A DNA stretch of 12,144 nucleotides from Pseudomonadota bacterium (lineage in GTDB: Bacteria; Myxococcota; UBA9042; PHBI01), in NCBI GenBank assembly GCA_005772945.1, contig SXIE01000031.1, positions 1 through 12,144 on the forward strand, given 5' to 3'. Of the stretch, positions 1 through 9,900 are shown piece after piece. A program made the position numbers and the translations under genes. The notes beneath the pieces are model-generated. The model was not told the origin of the DNA. It searched no databases and saw only the letters and a list, made by a program, of their open reading frames with translations. Position 1 is the stretch's first letter; every line of letters begins with the position of its first letter.

Positions 1-619
1 AGGCGGCCGCCGCGTCGGGACCCGGCACGATCGTGAGGAGCCCGATCCGATCGTCGGTGACGCCGACGGCCGCGCGCCACGCAGGGGCGCCGTCCGCCGA
101 TCCGGGCGCCGCGCCGCCGGCATAGATCACCGGAGCCCCACGCTGGGCCGCGTCCTGAGTGGCGGGCGCACCCGGCGGCCCCACGCGCGTCGCGCCGGCG
201 CTGCGCTCCAGGCGCCCGGTCGCGAGCGCCATGAACGCCTCCGGATCACGCACCGACACGCCCAGGACCAGCGCCGGCGCCGGCTTGTCGAGCCCATAGA
301 CGACGAGCCCGCCGGCGGGATCGAGCCCCGCCGCGACGAGCGCCTCGGGCGTACGCAGATCGACGCCGTAGCGCTCGGCAAGCCACGCGAGCGCGCCACT
401 CGTCCCCTGAATCGCGCCCAGAAAACCGCTCGCACGTGCCTGCAGCTCGCCCAGCTTCGGCGCGATCAACGCCGCGCGCACCTCGCTCGGCACGAGGCGA
501 AGCGGGTCCCCGCCGGGGGCCGCGCCGCCGCATGCGGCCCAAAGGACGCTCGCGACCAGCACCGGAACGGCGGCCGCGCGGGCGGCCCAGCGAACGCGCG
601 CGCGGGGCGAAGTGGCCAT
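1..619 (-). CDS. Secreted lipoprotein of unknown function (3' end missing)
   Basis: An open frame of 206 codons runs without a stop from an ATG at 619 off the left edge of the window, so the C-terminus is missing. The N-terminus is a typical lipoprotein signal: several Arg in residues 6-14, a hydrophobic stretch around residues 15-29 and a lipobox LWAAC with Cys30, followed by Gly-Gly. The mature part starts with a Gly/Pro linker. It then has a segment containing EVRAALIAPKLGELQ and a GVDLRTPEALVAAGLDPAGG segment. This layout resembles large secreted proteins common in Myxococcota (DUF3352-like in style), but I cannot assign a family. The product is expected to be lipidated and anchored in the inner or outer membrane. 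A strong minus-strand promoter (628-656) sits immediately upstream, and the gene is divergent from the PLP enzyme gene. The reading frame and lipobox are seen directly; the function is unknown. Confidence 0.8.
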   Translation of the reverse strand, partial: MATSPRARVRWAARAAAVPVLVASVLWAACGGAAPGGDPLRLVPSEVRAALIAPKLGELQARASGFLGAIQGTSGALAWLAERYGVDLRTPEALVAAGLDPAGGLVVYGLDKPAPALVLGVSVRDPEAFMALATGRLERSAGATRVGPPGAPATQDAAQRGAPVIYAGGAAPGSADGAPAWRAAVGVTDDRIGLLTIVPGPDAAAA

Positions 620-627
620 GGCCGGCG

Positions 628-656
628 GTCTTAGAGCCCACCACCCGGCGTGTCAA
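628..656 (-). promoter_or_regulatory. Sigma70-type promoter of the lipoprotein gene, probably leaderless
   Basis: On the minus strand TTGACA (656-651) is followed after exactly 17 nt by TAAGAC (633-628). The -35 is a perfect consensus and the -10 keeps the TA start. The transcription start is predicted near 621, only about two bases before the ATG at 619, so there is no room for a Shine-Dalgarno sequence. It was read by eye only. Confidence 0.65.
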
Positions 657-736
657 CCGATCGCGCGCCGTGTAGGCGTGTTGGCGTACTCGCGGGCGGC
701 GCGGCGTGGTAGGGCATCGTCGGACGCCGACCCGAT

Positions 737-740
737 GGAG
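737..740 (+). promoter_or_regulatory. Shine-Dalgarno GGAG favouring the start at 747
   Basis: GGAG lies 6 nt before the ATG at 747. The upstream in-frame ATG at 735 overlaps this motif and has no comparable purine-rich sequence before it. The site therefore favours a protein starting MGNDHTED over one starting METAMGND. Confidence 0.55.
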
Positions 741-746
741 ACCGCG

Positions 747-1919
747 ATGGGCAACGACCACACCGAGGACGAACCGCAGACCCTGGGCTTCGGGACCCGC
801 GCCATCCACGCCGGACAGGCCCCCGATCCCACGACGGGCGCGATCATGACGCCGGTCTACCTGACGAGCACCTACGTCCAAGACGCCCCCGGCGTCCACA
901 AGGGCTTCGAGTACAGCCGCACCCACAATCCGACGCGCAAAGCGCTGGAAGGCTGCCTCGCCGCGCTCGAAGGCGGCGCCCATGGTCTCGCCTTCGCGAG
1001 CGGTTGCGCGGCCGCGAGCACGGCCATGCACCTGCTCGAGAACGGCGACCACGTCATCTGCGGCGACGACGTCTACGGCGGGACCTACCGCCTCTTCAGC
1101 GCCGTCTGGGCGCGCGCGGGCCTCACCTTCAGCTTCGTGGACCTCACGAACCCCGACGCCGTCCTCGCGGCGCGCCAGCCGAACACCAAGATGGTGTGGC
1201 TCGAGACGCCGACGAACCCGATGCTCAAGATCCTCGACCTCGCGGCGATCGCCGAGCGCTGCCGCGCCGCCGGGCTGGTGCTCGCCGTCGACAACACCTT
1301 CGCCACCCCGGCCGCCCAGACCCCGCTTGCCCTGGGCGCCGACCTCGTCGTGCACTCGACGACCAAGTACCTGAACGGTCACTCGGATGTCGTCGGCGGC
1401 GCGATCGTCACGAGCGACACGCCCCTCGCCGAGCGCCTCCGGTACCTGCAGAACGCCGTCGGCGCCGTCCCTGGCCCGCTCGACTGCTTCCTCGTCCTAC
1501 GCGGTCTCAAGACGCTGCATCTCCGTATGGAACGCCACGCGCAGAACGCGCTGCACCTTGCCAAGATGCTCGAATTCCACCCGGCGATCGGCCGGGTGAT
1601 CTACCCAGGCCTCGCGTCGCACCCGCAACACGCGCTCGCGATGCGCCAGATGCGTCTCGCGGGCGGCATGATCACCTGCATCCTCAAGGGTGGCCTCGCG
1701 GCCGCGAGCAGCATGCTCTCGCGCACGCGTCTCTTCGCCTGCGCCGAGAGCTTGGGGGGCGTCGAGTCGCTCATCGAGCACCCGGCGATCATGACCCACG
1801 CGTCGGTGCCGAGCGCCGTGCGCGCGACGCTCGGGATCGATGACGGACTCGTCCGCCTTTCGGTCGGCGTCGAGGACGTGGCCGACCTCGAGGCCGATCT
1901 GCGCCGCGCCCTCGACTGA
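747..1919 (+). CDS. Cystathionine gamma-lyase (Cys/Met metabolism PLP enzyme)
   Basis: A 390-residue enzyme of the Cys/Met metabolism PLP-dependent family, of normal full length. It is expected to cleave cystathionine to cysteine, 2-oxobutyrate and ammonia in the cytoplasm (transsulfuration). Family landmarks are the N-terminal GFGTRAIHAGQ, EYSRTHNPTR (substrate and PLP phosphate contacts from the neighbouring subunit), ETPTNP, AVDNTFATP with the Asp that pairs with the pyridine nitrogen, and HSTTKYLNGHSD with the Schiff-base Lys207. The C-terminus has ESLGGVESLIEHPAIMTHAS. The Glu at about residue 344 lies where gamma-lyases carry Glu and E. coli cystathionine gamma-synthase carries Ser, so I prefer the lyase. 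Gamma-synthase (MetB) or methionine gamma-lyase remain possible. The start at 747 is chosen for its GGAG; 735 would add four residues. An in-frame ATG at 612 reaches into the divergent gene and is unlikely. It is probably monocistronic. Confidence 0.9.
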   Translation: MGNDHTEDEPQTLGFGTRAIHAGQAPDPTTGAIMTPVYLTSTYVQDAPGVHKGFEYSRTHNPTRKALEGCLAALEGGAHGLAFASGCAAASTAMHLLENGDHVICGDDVYGGTYRLFSAVWARAGLTFSFVDLTNPDAVLAARQPNTKMVWLETPTNPMLKILDLAAIAERCRAAGLVLAVDNTFATPAAQTPLALGADLVVHSTTKYLNGHSDVVGGAIVTSDTPLAERLRYLQNAVGAVPGPLDCFLVLRGLKTLHLRMERHAQNALHLAKMLEFHPAIGRVIYPGLASHPQHALAMRQMRLAGGMITCILKGGLAAASSMLSRTRLFACAESLGGVESLIEHPAIMTHASVPSAVRATLGIDDGLVRLSVGVEDVADLEADLRRALD

Positions 1920-1990
1920 CACCGGCCGCCACGCTGCGGGCCGCCAAGGCGCCGGCGCGCACCAACCTGCACCGCGAAACGACACGACGC

Positions 1991-2020
1991 TTGACCACCG
2001 CGGCCAAAGCCCCGTAGGGT
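1991..2020 (+). promoter_or_regulatory. Probable promoter of the PilZ gene
   Basis: TTGACC (1991-1996) and TAGGGT (2015-2020) are separated by 18 nt. This predicts a transcription start near 2027 and a leader of about 24 nt that contains the ribosome binding site. The match is good at -35 and moderate at -10. It is inferred by eye and by position between two genes. Confidence 0.5.
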
Positions 2021-2037
2021 CGGCGCCCTTCGCAACC

Positions 2038-2043
2038 GGGGAG
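2038..2043 (+). promoter_or_regulatory. Ribosome binding site GGGGAG of the PilZ gene
   Basis: GGGGAG is followed by a 7-nt spacer and the ATG at 2051. This supports the start and shows the small gene is translated in its own right. Confidence 0.6.
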
Positions 2044-2050
2044 CGCCTCC

Positions 2051-2410
2051 ATGTCGTTTGCAGAGCGCCGACGCAGCACTCGAGCCACGGTCGATTTCTT
2101 TGTCCAAGAGCGACGGGGCGACAAGACGCACCTCCACCCGGCAATCGATCTCTCGGTCGACGGGCTCTATGTGATCGTGATGGACGACCAGCGCGCCATC
2201 GACCCGACCCAGAGCATGGACGTCGAGTTCACGCTGCCGACCGGGACCACCGTTCGCACAGTCGTGCGCGTCGCCTACATCGACGATCGCCACGGGCAGC
2301 GCGGGCTGGGGCTCCAGTTTTCCGACCTCGAGAACGACGCGCGCATCTCGATCGAGCGCTTCGTCGAGGCGTCGGTCTCCACGCGCGAGCGCTCGAGCAG
2401 CGCGAACTGA
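2051..2410 (+). CDS. Stand-alone PilZ domain protein (c-di-GMP receptor)
   Basis: A 119-residue protein that is essentially one PilZ domain. Both c-di-GMP-binding signatures are present: the N-terminal RxxxR loop (Arg7 and Arg11 within RRRSTR) and the DxSxxG motif (Asp33, Ser35, Gly38 in DLSVDG). The remaining strands include VEFTLPTG and a late GLGLQFSDL, as usual for PilZ barrels. It should bind cyclic di-GMP in the cytoplasm and pass the signal to an unknown partner affecting motility, polysaccharide export or transcription. No second domain is present, so the output cannot be read from the sequence. It has its own promoter and ribosome binding site. It is convergent with pgi, the two stop codons being 5 nt apart. 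The last dozen residues (STRERSSSAN) look like a disordered tail. Confidence 0.88.
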   Translation: MSFAERRRSTRATVDFFVQERRGDKTHLHPAIDLSVDGLYVIVMDDQRAIDPTQSMDVEFTLPTGTTVRTVVRVAYIDDRHGQRGLGLQFSDLENDARISIERFVEASVSTRERSSSAN

Positions 2411-2415
2411 CAACC

Positions 2416-3945
2416 TCAGTGCGTCCGTGCGCGGAAGACGCGCTCGAGTCCCGCCCCCTCGACGCTGACCCGCGCGTTGGCCCCCAGATGCCGCAGCACG
2501 TGGAAGACGTCGCGCTCCGCGGCCCCCATCTGGGCCGCCAGGGCGCTCGCCGTCCCGCATTCGCCGCGCGCGAGCAGCGCCAGCAATTTAGTTTGTAGTC
2601 CAATCATCTTGGCGGCGGCCTTCTTGCCCGCCTCGACGCCCGGCTGGTCGTAGGCGTTGACGTCCAAGAGGCTCGCGTAGATCGACACGGCCCGCTCGTA
2701 GAGCGCGATGAGCGCGCCCATCGACGCCGCGTCCAACCAAGGCAACGTGATCGTCACCGATGGGCGCCCCGCCTCGGCGAGCGCGTCGCGCGTACCGGCC
2801 AGGAACCCCGACAGGAAGTCGCCCGCCGTGACCCCCGGTTCGACCTCGATCGCGGACGCCTGGGCATGCGGCTCGCCGTCCTCGAGCACCTCGATGAACG
2901 TCGCGAAGACGTCCGCACGCCCGTCGCGCAGCTGCTGCACGAAGGCGTGCTGATCGGTCGAACCCTTGTTCCCGTAGACGGTGAGGCCCTGATAGACGAG
3001 GCGCCCGTGGCGGTCGACGCGCTTACCGATCGACTCCATGACGAGCTGCTGGAGATAGCGCGACATCAGCGCGAGGCGGTCCTTATACGGAAGGATCACC
3101 ATCTGCCGGTCGCCCTTGCCGCCGCCGGCGTGATACCAGGCGAGCGCCAAGAGGGCCGCCGGATTCTCGGCCGCGAGCGGCACCCGCGTGTGCTCGTCCA
3201 TCGCGCGCGCGCCCGCCAGCAGATCGTCGATGTCGATCCCCACCAGCGCCGCCGGCAAGAGCCCGACGATCGACGTCACCGAGGTCCGACCGCCAACCCA
3301 ATCCCACATCGGCAGGCGCGCGATCCAATCTTTGGCGGCGAGATCGAGCGCGCTGCCGGTCTGGGTGACCGCGATCGCGTGCTCGCCGAAGACGAGCCCC
3401 GCGGCCTCGTAGGCGGCTTTGGTGATGAGCATGCCGTTGCGCGTCTCGGCGGTCGCTCCCGACTTCGAGATGACCACGACCAGCGTACTGCTGAGCGGCG
3501 CACACGCCCGCAGAACGCGCGCCATCCCGTCGGGATCGGTGTTGTCGAGGATGAACAACCGCCGCCGACCGCCCACCGTCTCCAGCGCCCGCGCCACCAG
3601 CTCGGGCCCTAGCGCCGAGCCGCCGATACCGATGAGCAGCACCCGCGGAAAGCGCCCGCCCAAGCTCTCGACGACGCGATCGAGCTCGACGCGCGCCGCG
3701 GCAATCTCACGCGCCGCGTCCGTCGGCGCCCGCTCCGGGGCCCGCAACCAGTAATGCCCGACGCGCCGCGACTCGTCGCGGTTCACGATGGCGCCGGCCT
3801 CGAGCGCCTCGAGGTCGCTCCAGGCGCGCACCAGCGGGCCCGCCAGCTGCTCGTCCAGGTCGGGCGGCAACCCCATCCAACGGAGGTCCAGCCCGAACCC
3901 CGGGACATGCGCACCGATCGATCGCTCCCAATAGTCCGGTATCAC
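2416..3945 (-). CDS. pgi: Glucose-6-phosphate isomerase
   Basis: Interconverts glucose 6-phosphate and fructose 6-phosphate in glycolysis and gluconeogenesis (cytoplasm). With the GTG start at 3945 the protein has 509 residues. It has two SIS-type sugar-phosphate domains: [23 protein letters not shown] (phosphate loop, about 160-168), [15 protein letters not shown] (family signature 1, about 217-231), and [10 protein letters not shown] (signature 2). Expected catalytic residues are present: Glu304 in VMESIGKR, His333 in STDQHAF and Lys441 in VEAGK. About 60 residues after signature 2 ([24 protein letters not shown]) look like a small helical, possibly winged-helix appendix, absent from the shorter Bacillus-type enzymes. 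I chose the GTG at 3945 because GGAGGG precedes it by 7 nt; a GTG at 3972 would add nine Ala/Gly-rich residues and lacks a well-placed site. It is convergent with the PilZ gene and divergent from prkA. Confidence 0.95.
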   Translation of the reverse strand: MIPDYWERSIGAHVPGFGLDLRWMGLPPDLDEQLAGPLVRAWSDLEALEAGAIVNRDESRRVGHYWLRAPERAPTDAAREIAAARVELDRVVESLGGRFPRVLLIGIGGSALGPELVARALETVGGRRRLFILDNTDPDGMARVLRACAPLSSTLVVVISKSGATAETRNGMLITKAAYEAAGLVFGEHAIAVTQTGSALDLAAKDWIARLPMWDWVGGRTSVTSIVGLLPAALVGIDIDDLLAGARAMDEHTRVPLAAENPAALLALAWYHAGGGKGDRQMVILPYKDRLALMSRYLQQLVMESIGKRVDRHGRLVYQGLTVYGNKGSTDQHAFVQQLRDGRADVFATFIEVLEDGEPHAQASAIEVEPGVTAGDFLSGFLAGTRDALAEAGRPSVTITLPWLDAASMGALIALYERAVSIYASLLDVNAYDQPGVEAGKKAAAKMIGLQTKLLALLARGECGTASALAAQMGAAERDVFHVLRHLGANARVSVEGAGLERVFRARTH

Positions 3946-3952
3946 GCTCGCC

Positions 3953-3958
3953 CCCTCC
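3953..3958 (-). promoter_or_regulatory. Shine-Dalgarno GGAGGG deciding the pgi start
   Basis: On the minus strand GGAGGG is followed by 7 nt and then GTG at 3945-3943. This spacing is ideal, whereas the upstream GTG at 3972 has its nearest purine run only one base away. Confidence 0.6.
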
Positions 3959-4055
3959 GCCGCCGCCCGCACGCCTCACGCCGCCGCACCGCCGCATACT
4001 TGCCCCGAGATCCGTTTTCGCAAAAGGTCACGCGCGTCGCTTTCGGGCGGGCGCC

Positions 4056-4083
4056 TTGAACCCTGGATCGACTGTGCTACGTT
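4056..4083 (+). promoter_or_regulatory. Candidate promoter of the prkA-yeaH-spoVR operon
   Basis: TTGAAC (4056-4061), a 16-nt spacer and TACGTT (4078-4083) form a plausible housekeeping promoter. A TG one base before the -10 (4075-4076) makes an extended -10 element. The start is predicted near 4090, giving a leader of about 88 nt before the prkA ATG. It was found by eye; an alternative sigma factor could equally drive this stress operon. Confidence 0.45.
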
Positions 4084-4087
4084 ACAT

Positions 4088-4112
4088 CGCCGCGCGCTCG
4101 GCGTGCGCGGCG
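4088..4112 (+). promoter_or_regulatory. GC-rich stem-loop at the predicted 5' end of the prkA mRNA
   Basis: Bases 4088-4097 pair with 4103-4112 (ten pairs, one of them G-U) around a 5-base TCGGC loop. The stem begins at the predicted transcription start, so it may protect the mRNA 5' end or affect expression. There is no T-run after it, so it is not a classical terminator. GC-rich DNA makes such stems by chance fairly often. Confidence 0.35.
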
Positions 4113-4177
4113 CCAAACTCATTGCGTCATCGCGGCCGCCCCCGGGCCGACCACGACACCGACAAGGACACTCTGCC

Positions 4178-6232
<2,055 letters not shown>

Positions 6233-6268
6233 TCGCTGAGGCGCGCCGATAGCCGAGGGGAAGGCCGC

Positions 6269-7381
<1,113 letters not shown>

Positions 7382-7385
7382 CGCG

Positions 7386-8873
7386 ATGACTCAGGCCTTG
7401 ATCCTTCCCGACGAGCTGCGCGAGCAGGCGATCCGCATCGAGAAGATTGCGCGCGCGAACAAGCTCGAATTCTACCCGGTCATCTTCGAGATGGTGACAT
7501 ACGAGCAGATGAACATGCTCGCGTCCTACGACGGCTTCCCGATTCGCTATCGCCACTGGAAGTGGGGCGCCGAGTACGAGCGGACCTCGAAGTCGTATGC
7601 GTACGGGCTCGCGAAGATCTACGAGCTCGTCATCAACACCGACCCTTGCTACGCGTATCTGCTCGAGACGAACTCGTTCCTCGAGCACAAGCTGGTGATG
7701 GCGCACGTCTTCGCCCACGCCGATTTTTTCAAGAATAACGCGTGGTTCTCGCGGACCGACCGCAAGATGCTCGACCAGATGGCAAACCACGCGGCCAAGA
7801 TCGCGCGCATGGCCGAGCGCTATGGCGAGGAGAAGGTCGAGACCTTCATCGACATCTGTTTGTCGATCGACAACCTGATCGATCCCTACTCGCCGTACAT
7901 CGTGCGCAAGCGTCCGGTGACCGAGGAAGACGCGCTGCCGCCCGAGCCGATGAAGTTGCCGGCGCGGTCCTACATGGACCGGTATATCAACCCGGAGGAG
8001 GACCTCGAGCGTCGGCGCGAGGAGATGAAGAAGAAGCACGAGGAGCAGAAGAAGCGGACGCCGCAGGAGCCCGAGCGGGACGTGATGGCGTTTCTCCTCG
8101 AGCACGCGCCGCTCGAGAAGTGGCAGCGGCAGATCCTCGGGATGATCCGCGAGGAGTCGTACTACTTCGTGCCGCAGCGCATGACGAAGATCATGAACGA
8201 GGGCTGGGCGAGCTACTGGCACTCGAAGATGATGACGGAGGCGCCGATCTGCGACGACTCGGACATCGTCGACTTCTGCACCGTCCACTCGGGCACGATG
8301 CAGATGAGCCCGCAGCAGCTGAACCCCTACAAAATCGGGCTCGAGCTCTACCGCGACATCGAGGACCGCTGGAACCGCGGCCGCTTCGGGCTCGAGTGGG
8401 AGCGCTGCGACAACATGGAGCAGAAGCTCTCGTGGGATCAGCAGCTCGGCCTCGGACGCGAGAAGATCTTCGAGGTGCGCAAGGTCTACAACGACCTCAC
8501 GTTCATCGACGAGTTCATGACGCCCGAGTTCGCCGAGAAGATGAAGCTGTTCAGCTACGCCTACAATCGCAAGAACGAGCGCTGGGAGATCAAGACGCGC
8601 GAGTTTCTGGAAGTGAAGGCGATGCTTCTGAAACAACTCACGAATTTCGGCCAGCCAATGATCCTGGTCGAGGACGCGAACTACAAGAATCGCGGTGAGC
8701 TGCTGCTGTTCCACAAGCATGACGGGCAGGATCTGAAGCTCGATTATGCCAAGGAGACGCTGCAGAATATGGCGGCACTCTGGAGCCGGCCGGTGCACAT
8801 CCGGACCACGTCCGACGGCAAGACGGTACTTTGGAGTCATGACGGGTCCCGCTTCGACGAGGCGCGCAGTTAG
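7386..8873 (+). CDS. spoVR: SpoVR family protein
   Basis: A 495-residue SpoVR-family protein (E. coli YcgB is about 510). Conserved segments are the N-terminal LEFYPVIFEMV, AHVFAHADFFKNN (His107 and His111, a possible metal-binding helix), the NEGWASYWHS motif (271-280) and the final region with ILVEDANYKNRGELLLFH. Residues about 205-230 are a very charged Glu/Lys/Arg stretch, probably helical or coiled. In Bacillus the founding member affects spore cortex formation; in non-spore-formers it is part of the PrkA stress module, with unknown chemistry. The gene starts 4 nt after yeaH, with a GGGAAGGGG sequence 10 nt upstream. Its 3' end overlaps the start of the glycosyltransferase gene by 35 nt. 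Confidence 0.95.
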   Translation: MTQALILPDELREQAIRIEKIARANKLEFYPVIFEMVTYEQMNMLASYDGFPIRYRHWKWGAEYERTSKSYAYGLAKIYELVINTDPCYAYLLETNSFLEHKLVMAHVFAHADFFKNNAWFSRTDRKMLDQMANHAAKIARMAERYGEEKVETFIDICLSIDNLIDPYSPYIVRKRPVTEEDALPPEPMKLPARSYMDRYINPEEDLERRREEMKKKHEEQKKRTPQEPERDVMAFLLEHAPLEKWQRQILGMIREESYYFVPQRMTKIMNEGWASYWHSKMMTEAPICDDSDIVDFCTVHSGTMQMSPQQLNPYKIGLELYRDIEDRWNRGRFGLEWERCDNMEQKLSWDQQLGLGREKIFEVRKVYNDLTFIDEFMTPEFAEKMKLFSYAYNRKNERWEIKTREFLEVKAMLLKQLTNFGQPMILVEDANYKNRGELLLFHKHDGQDLKLDYAKETLQNMAALWSRPVHIRTTSDGKTVLWSHDGSRFDEARS

Positions 8874-9900
8874 CCACGCACACGCCCGGGTCAGCGTGCT
8901 CATTCCCGTGTGGAATGCGGCTGAAACGCTGGGCGAGGCGCTCGAGGATGTTGCTCGGCAGACGAGGCCCGATTGGGAGTGCATCGTCGTGCTCGATGGG
9001 CCGACCGACCGGAGCAGCGAGATTGCCAGCGAATATGCCACGCGCGACGCGCGCTTTCGGGTGCTCGCGCGGTCGCACGAGGGGTTGGTCGCGGCGCTGA
9101 ATGCAGGGCTCGCGGCGGTGCGGGCGCCGGTGGTCGCGCGCTTCGATGCGGACGATCGGATGCATCCGGAGCGGCTCGCGCGCCAGCTGGCGCTGCTCGA
9201 TGCTCAGCCGGAGATCGGGGTCGTGACCTGCGGGGTGGCGTATGACCTCGTCGGCGCGGCGCCCGAGCGGGGCGGTGCCGGCATGGACCGCCATGTCGCG
9301 TGGCTCAACAGCCTCGACACGCCGGCGAAATTGCGGGCGGCGCGCTGCATCGACGCGCCCGTGGTGCATCCGGCGACGGCCTTTCGGGTCGAGCAGGTGC
9401 GGGCGCTTGGCGGGTACCGCGACGGGCCTTTCGCGGAGGACCATGACCTCTGGCTTCGGCTCTTTGCCGCAGGCGTCACATTTGCGCGCGTGCCCGAGAC
9501 GCTCGTGACCTGGCGCGATCGGGCCGACCGCCTGACGCGGCTGGATACACGCTACGCCGAGGACGGGCGGCGCCGGCTCGTACACGCCCATCTCTGCGAC
9601 GGACCCCTCGCTCACCCGCGCCACGCGCGGATCTGGGGCGCGGGGCGCTACGGCCGCCGGCACGCGCTGGAGCTCGTGCAGCGCGGCGCGCGCATCGACG
9701 ATCTGATCGATGTGGATCCGAAGAAGATCGGTCAGCGCATGGCCGGTGGGCTGCGCGTGGTCGCCGCCGAATCGATCGGCCCGCCCGACGGTCGCCTCAT
9801 CCTCGCGGCGGTCGCGAGCGCGGGCGCGCGGGCCCTCATCGCGGCATTTCTCGCGGCGCGCGGCTACGAGGAAGAGCGCGATTGGCTCGCGCTGCAGTGA
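8839..9900 (+). CDS. Family 2 glycosyltransferase fused to a Rossmann-like C-terminal domain
   Basis: A protein of 353 residues in two parts. Residues about 17-235 are a GT-A glycosyltransferase of family 2: VSVLIPVWNAAETL, CIVVLDGPTDRSSEI, the nucleotide-sugar/metal motif RFDADDRMHPERL (101-112) and GGYRDGPFAEDHDLWLRL with a candidate catalytic acidic pair ED (200-201). Residues about 264-353 start with IWGAGRYGRRHALELVQRG, a GxGxxG-type turn, followed by IDVDPKKIGQRMAGGLRVV, which resembles the nucleotide-binding domains found at the ends of some methyltransferase or sugar-modifying proteins. There is no signal peptide or membrane helix, so it should act at the cytoplasmic side on surface glycan or glycolipid; donor and acceptor are unknown. 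The ATG at 8839 is the best start, but its GGAG is only 2 nt away, so translation may depend on coupling from spoVR. A GTG at 8896 would cut into the first strand. Confidence 0.85.
   Translation: MTGPASTRRAVSHAHARVSVLIPVWNAAETLGEALEDVARQTRPDWECIVVLDGPTDRSSEIASEYATRDARFRVLARSHEGLVAALNAGLAAVRAPVVARFDADDRMHPERLARQLALLDAQPEIGVVTCGVAYDLVGAAPERGGAGMDRHVAWLNSLDTPAKLRAARCIDAPVVHPATAFRVEQVRALGGYRDGPFAEDHDLWLRLFAAGVTFARVPETLVTWRDRADRLTRLDTRYAEDGRRRLVHAHLCDGPLAHPRHARIWGAGRYGRRHALELVQRGARIDDLIDVDPKKIGQRMAGGLRVVAAESIGPPDGRLILAAVASAGARALIAAFLAARGYEEERDWLALQ

Noticed and set aside
681..715. Plus-strand promoter for the PLP enzyme (TTGGCG and TAGGGC)
   Set aside because: The elements are about 23 nt apart, too far for a standard promoter, and other pairings match poorly. 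The gene must have a promoter in 620-746, but I cannot place it.
612..746. Upstream extension of the PLP enzyme to the ATG at 612
   Set aside because: It would overlap the divergent lipoprotein gene's start and its promoter, and adds 45 residues unlike the family N-terminus. The family-like sequence starts after the ATG at 747.
1920..1990. Possible Rho-independent terminator after the PLP enzyme gene
   Set aside because: GC-rich partial repeats exist but I see no stable stem followed by a T-run.
4015..4025. TTTTCGCAAAA inverted repeat between pgi and prkA
   Set aside because: Only 4-bp arms around CGC. It could be an operator, but such a short A/T palindrome occurs by chance, and nothing links it to a known regulator.
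8638..9663. A 341-codon minus-strand open frame opposite the glycosyltransferase
   Set aside because: It overlaps spoVR and the glycosyltransferase on the other strand, shows no conserved motif and has the Pro/Arg/Ala composition of a shadow frame.
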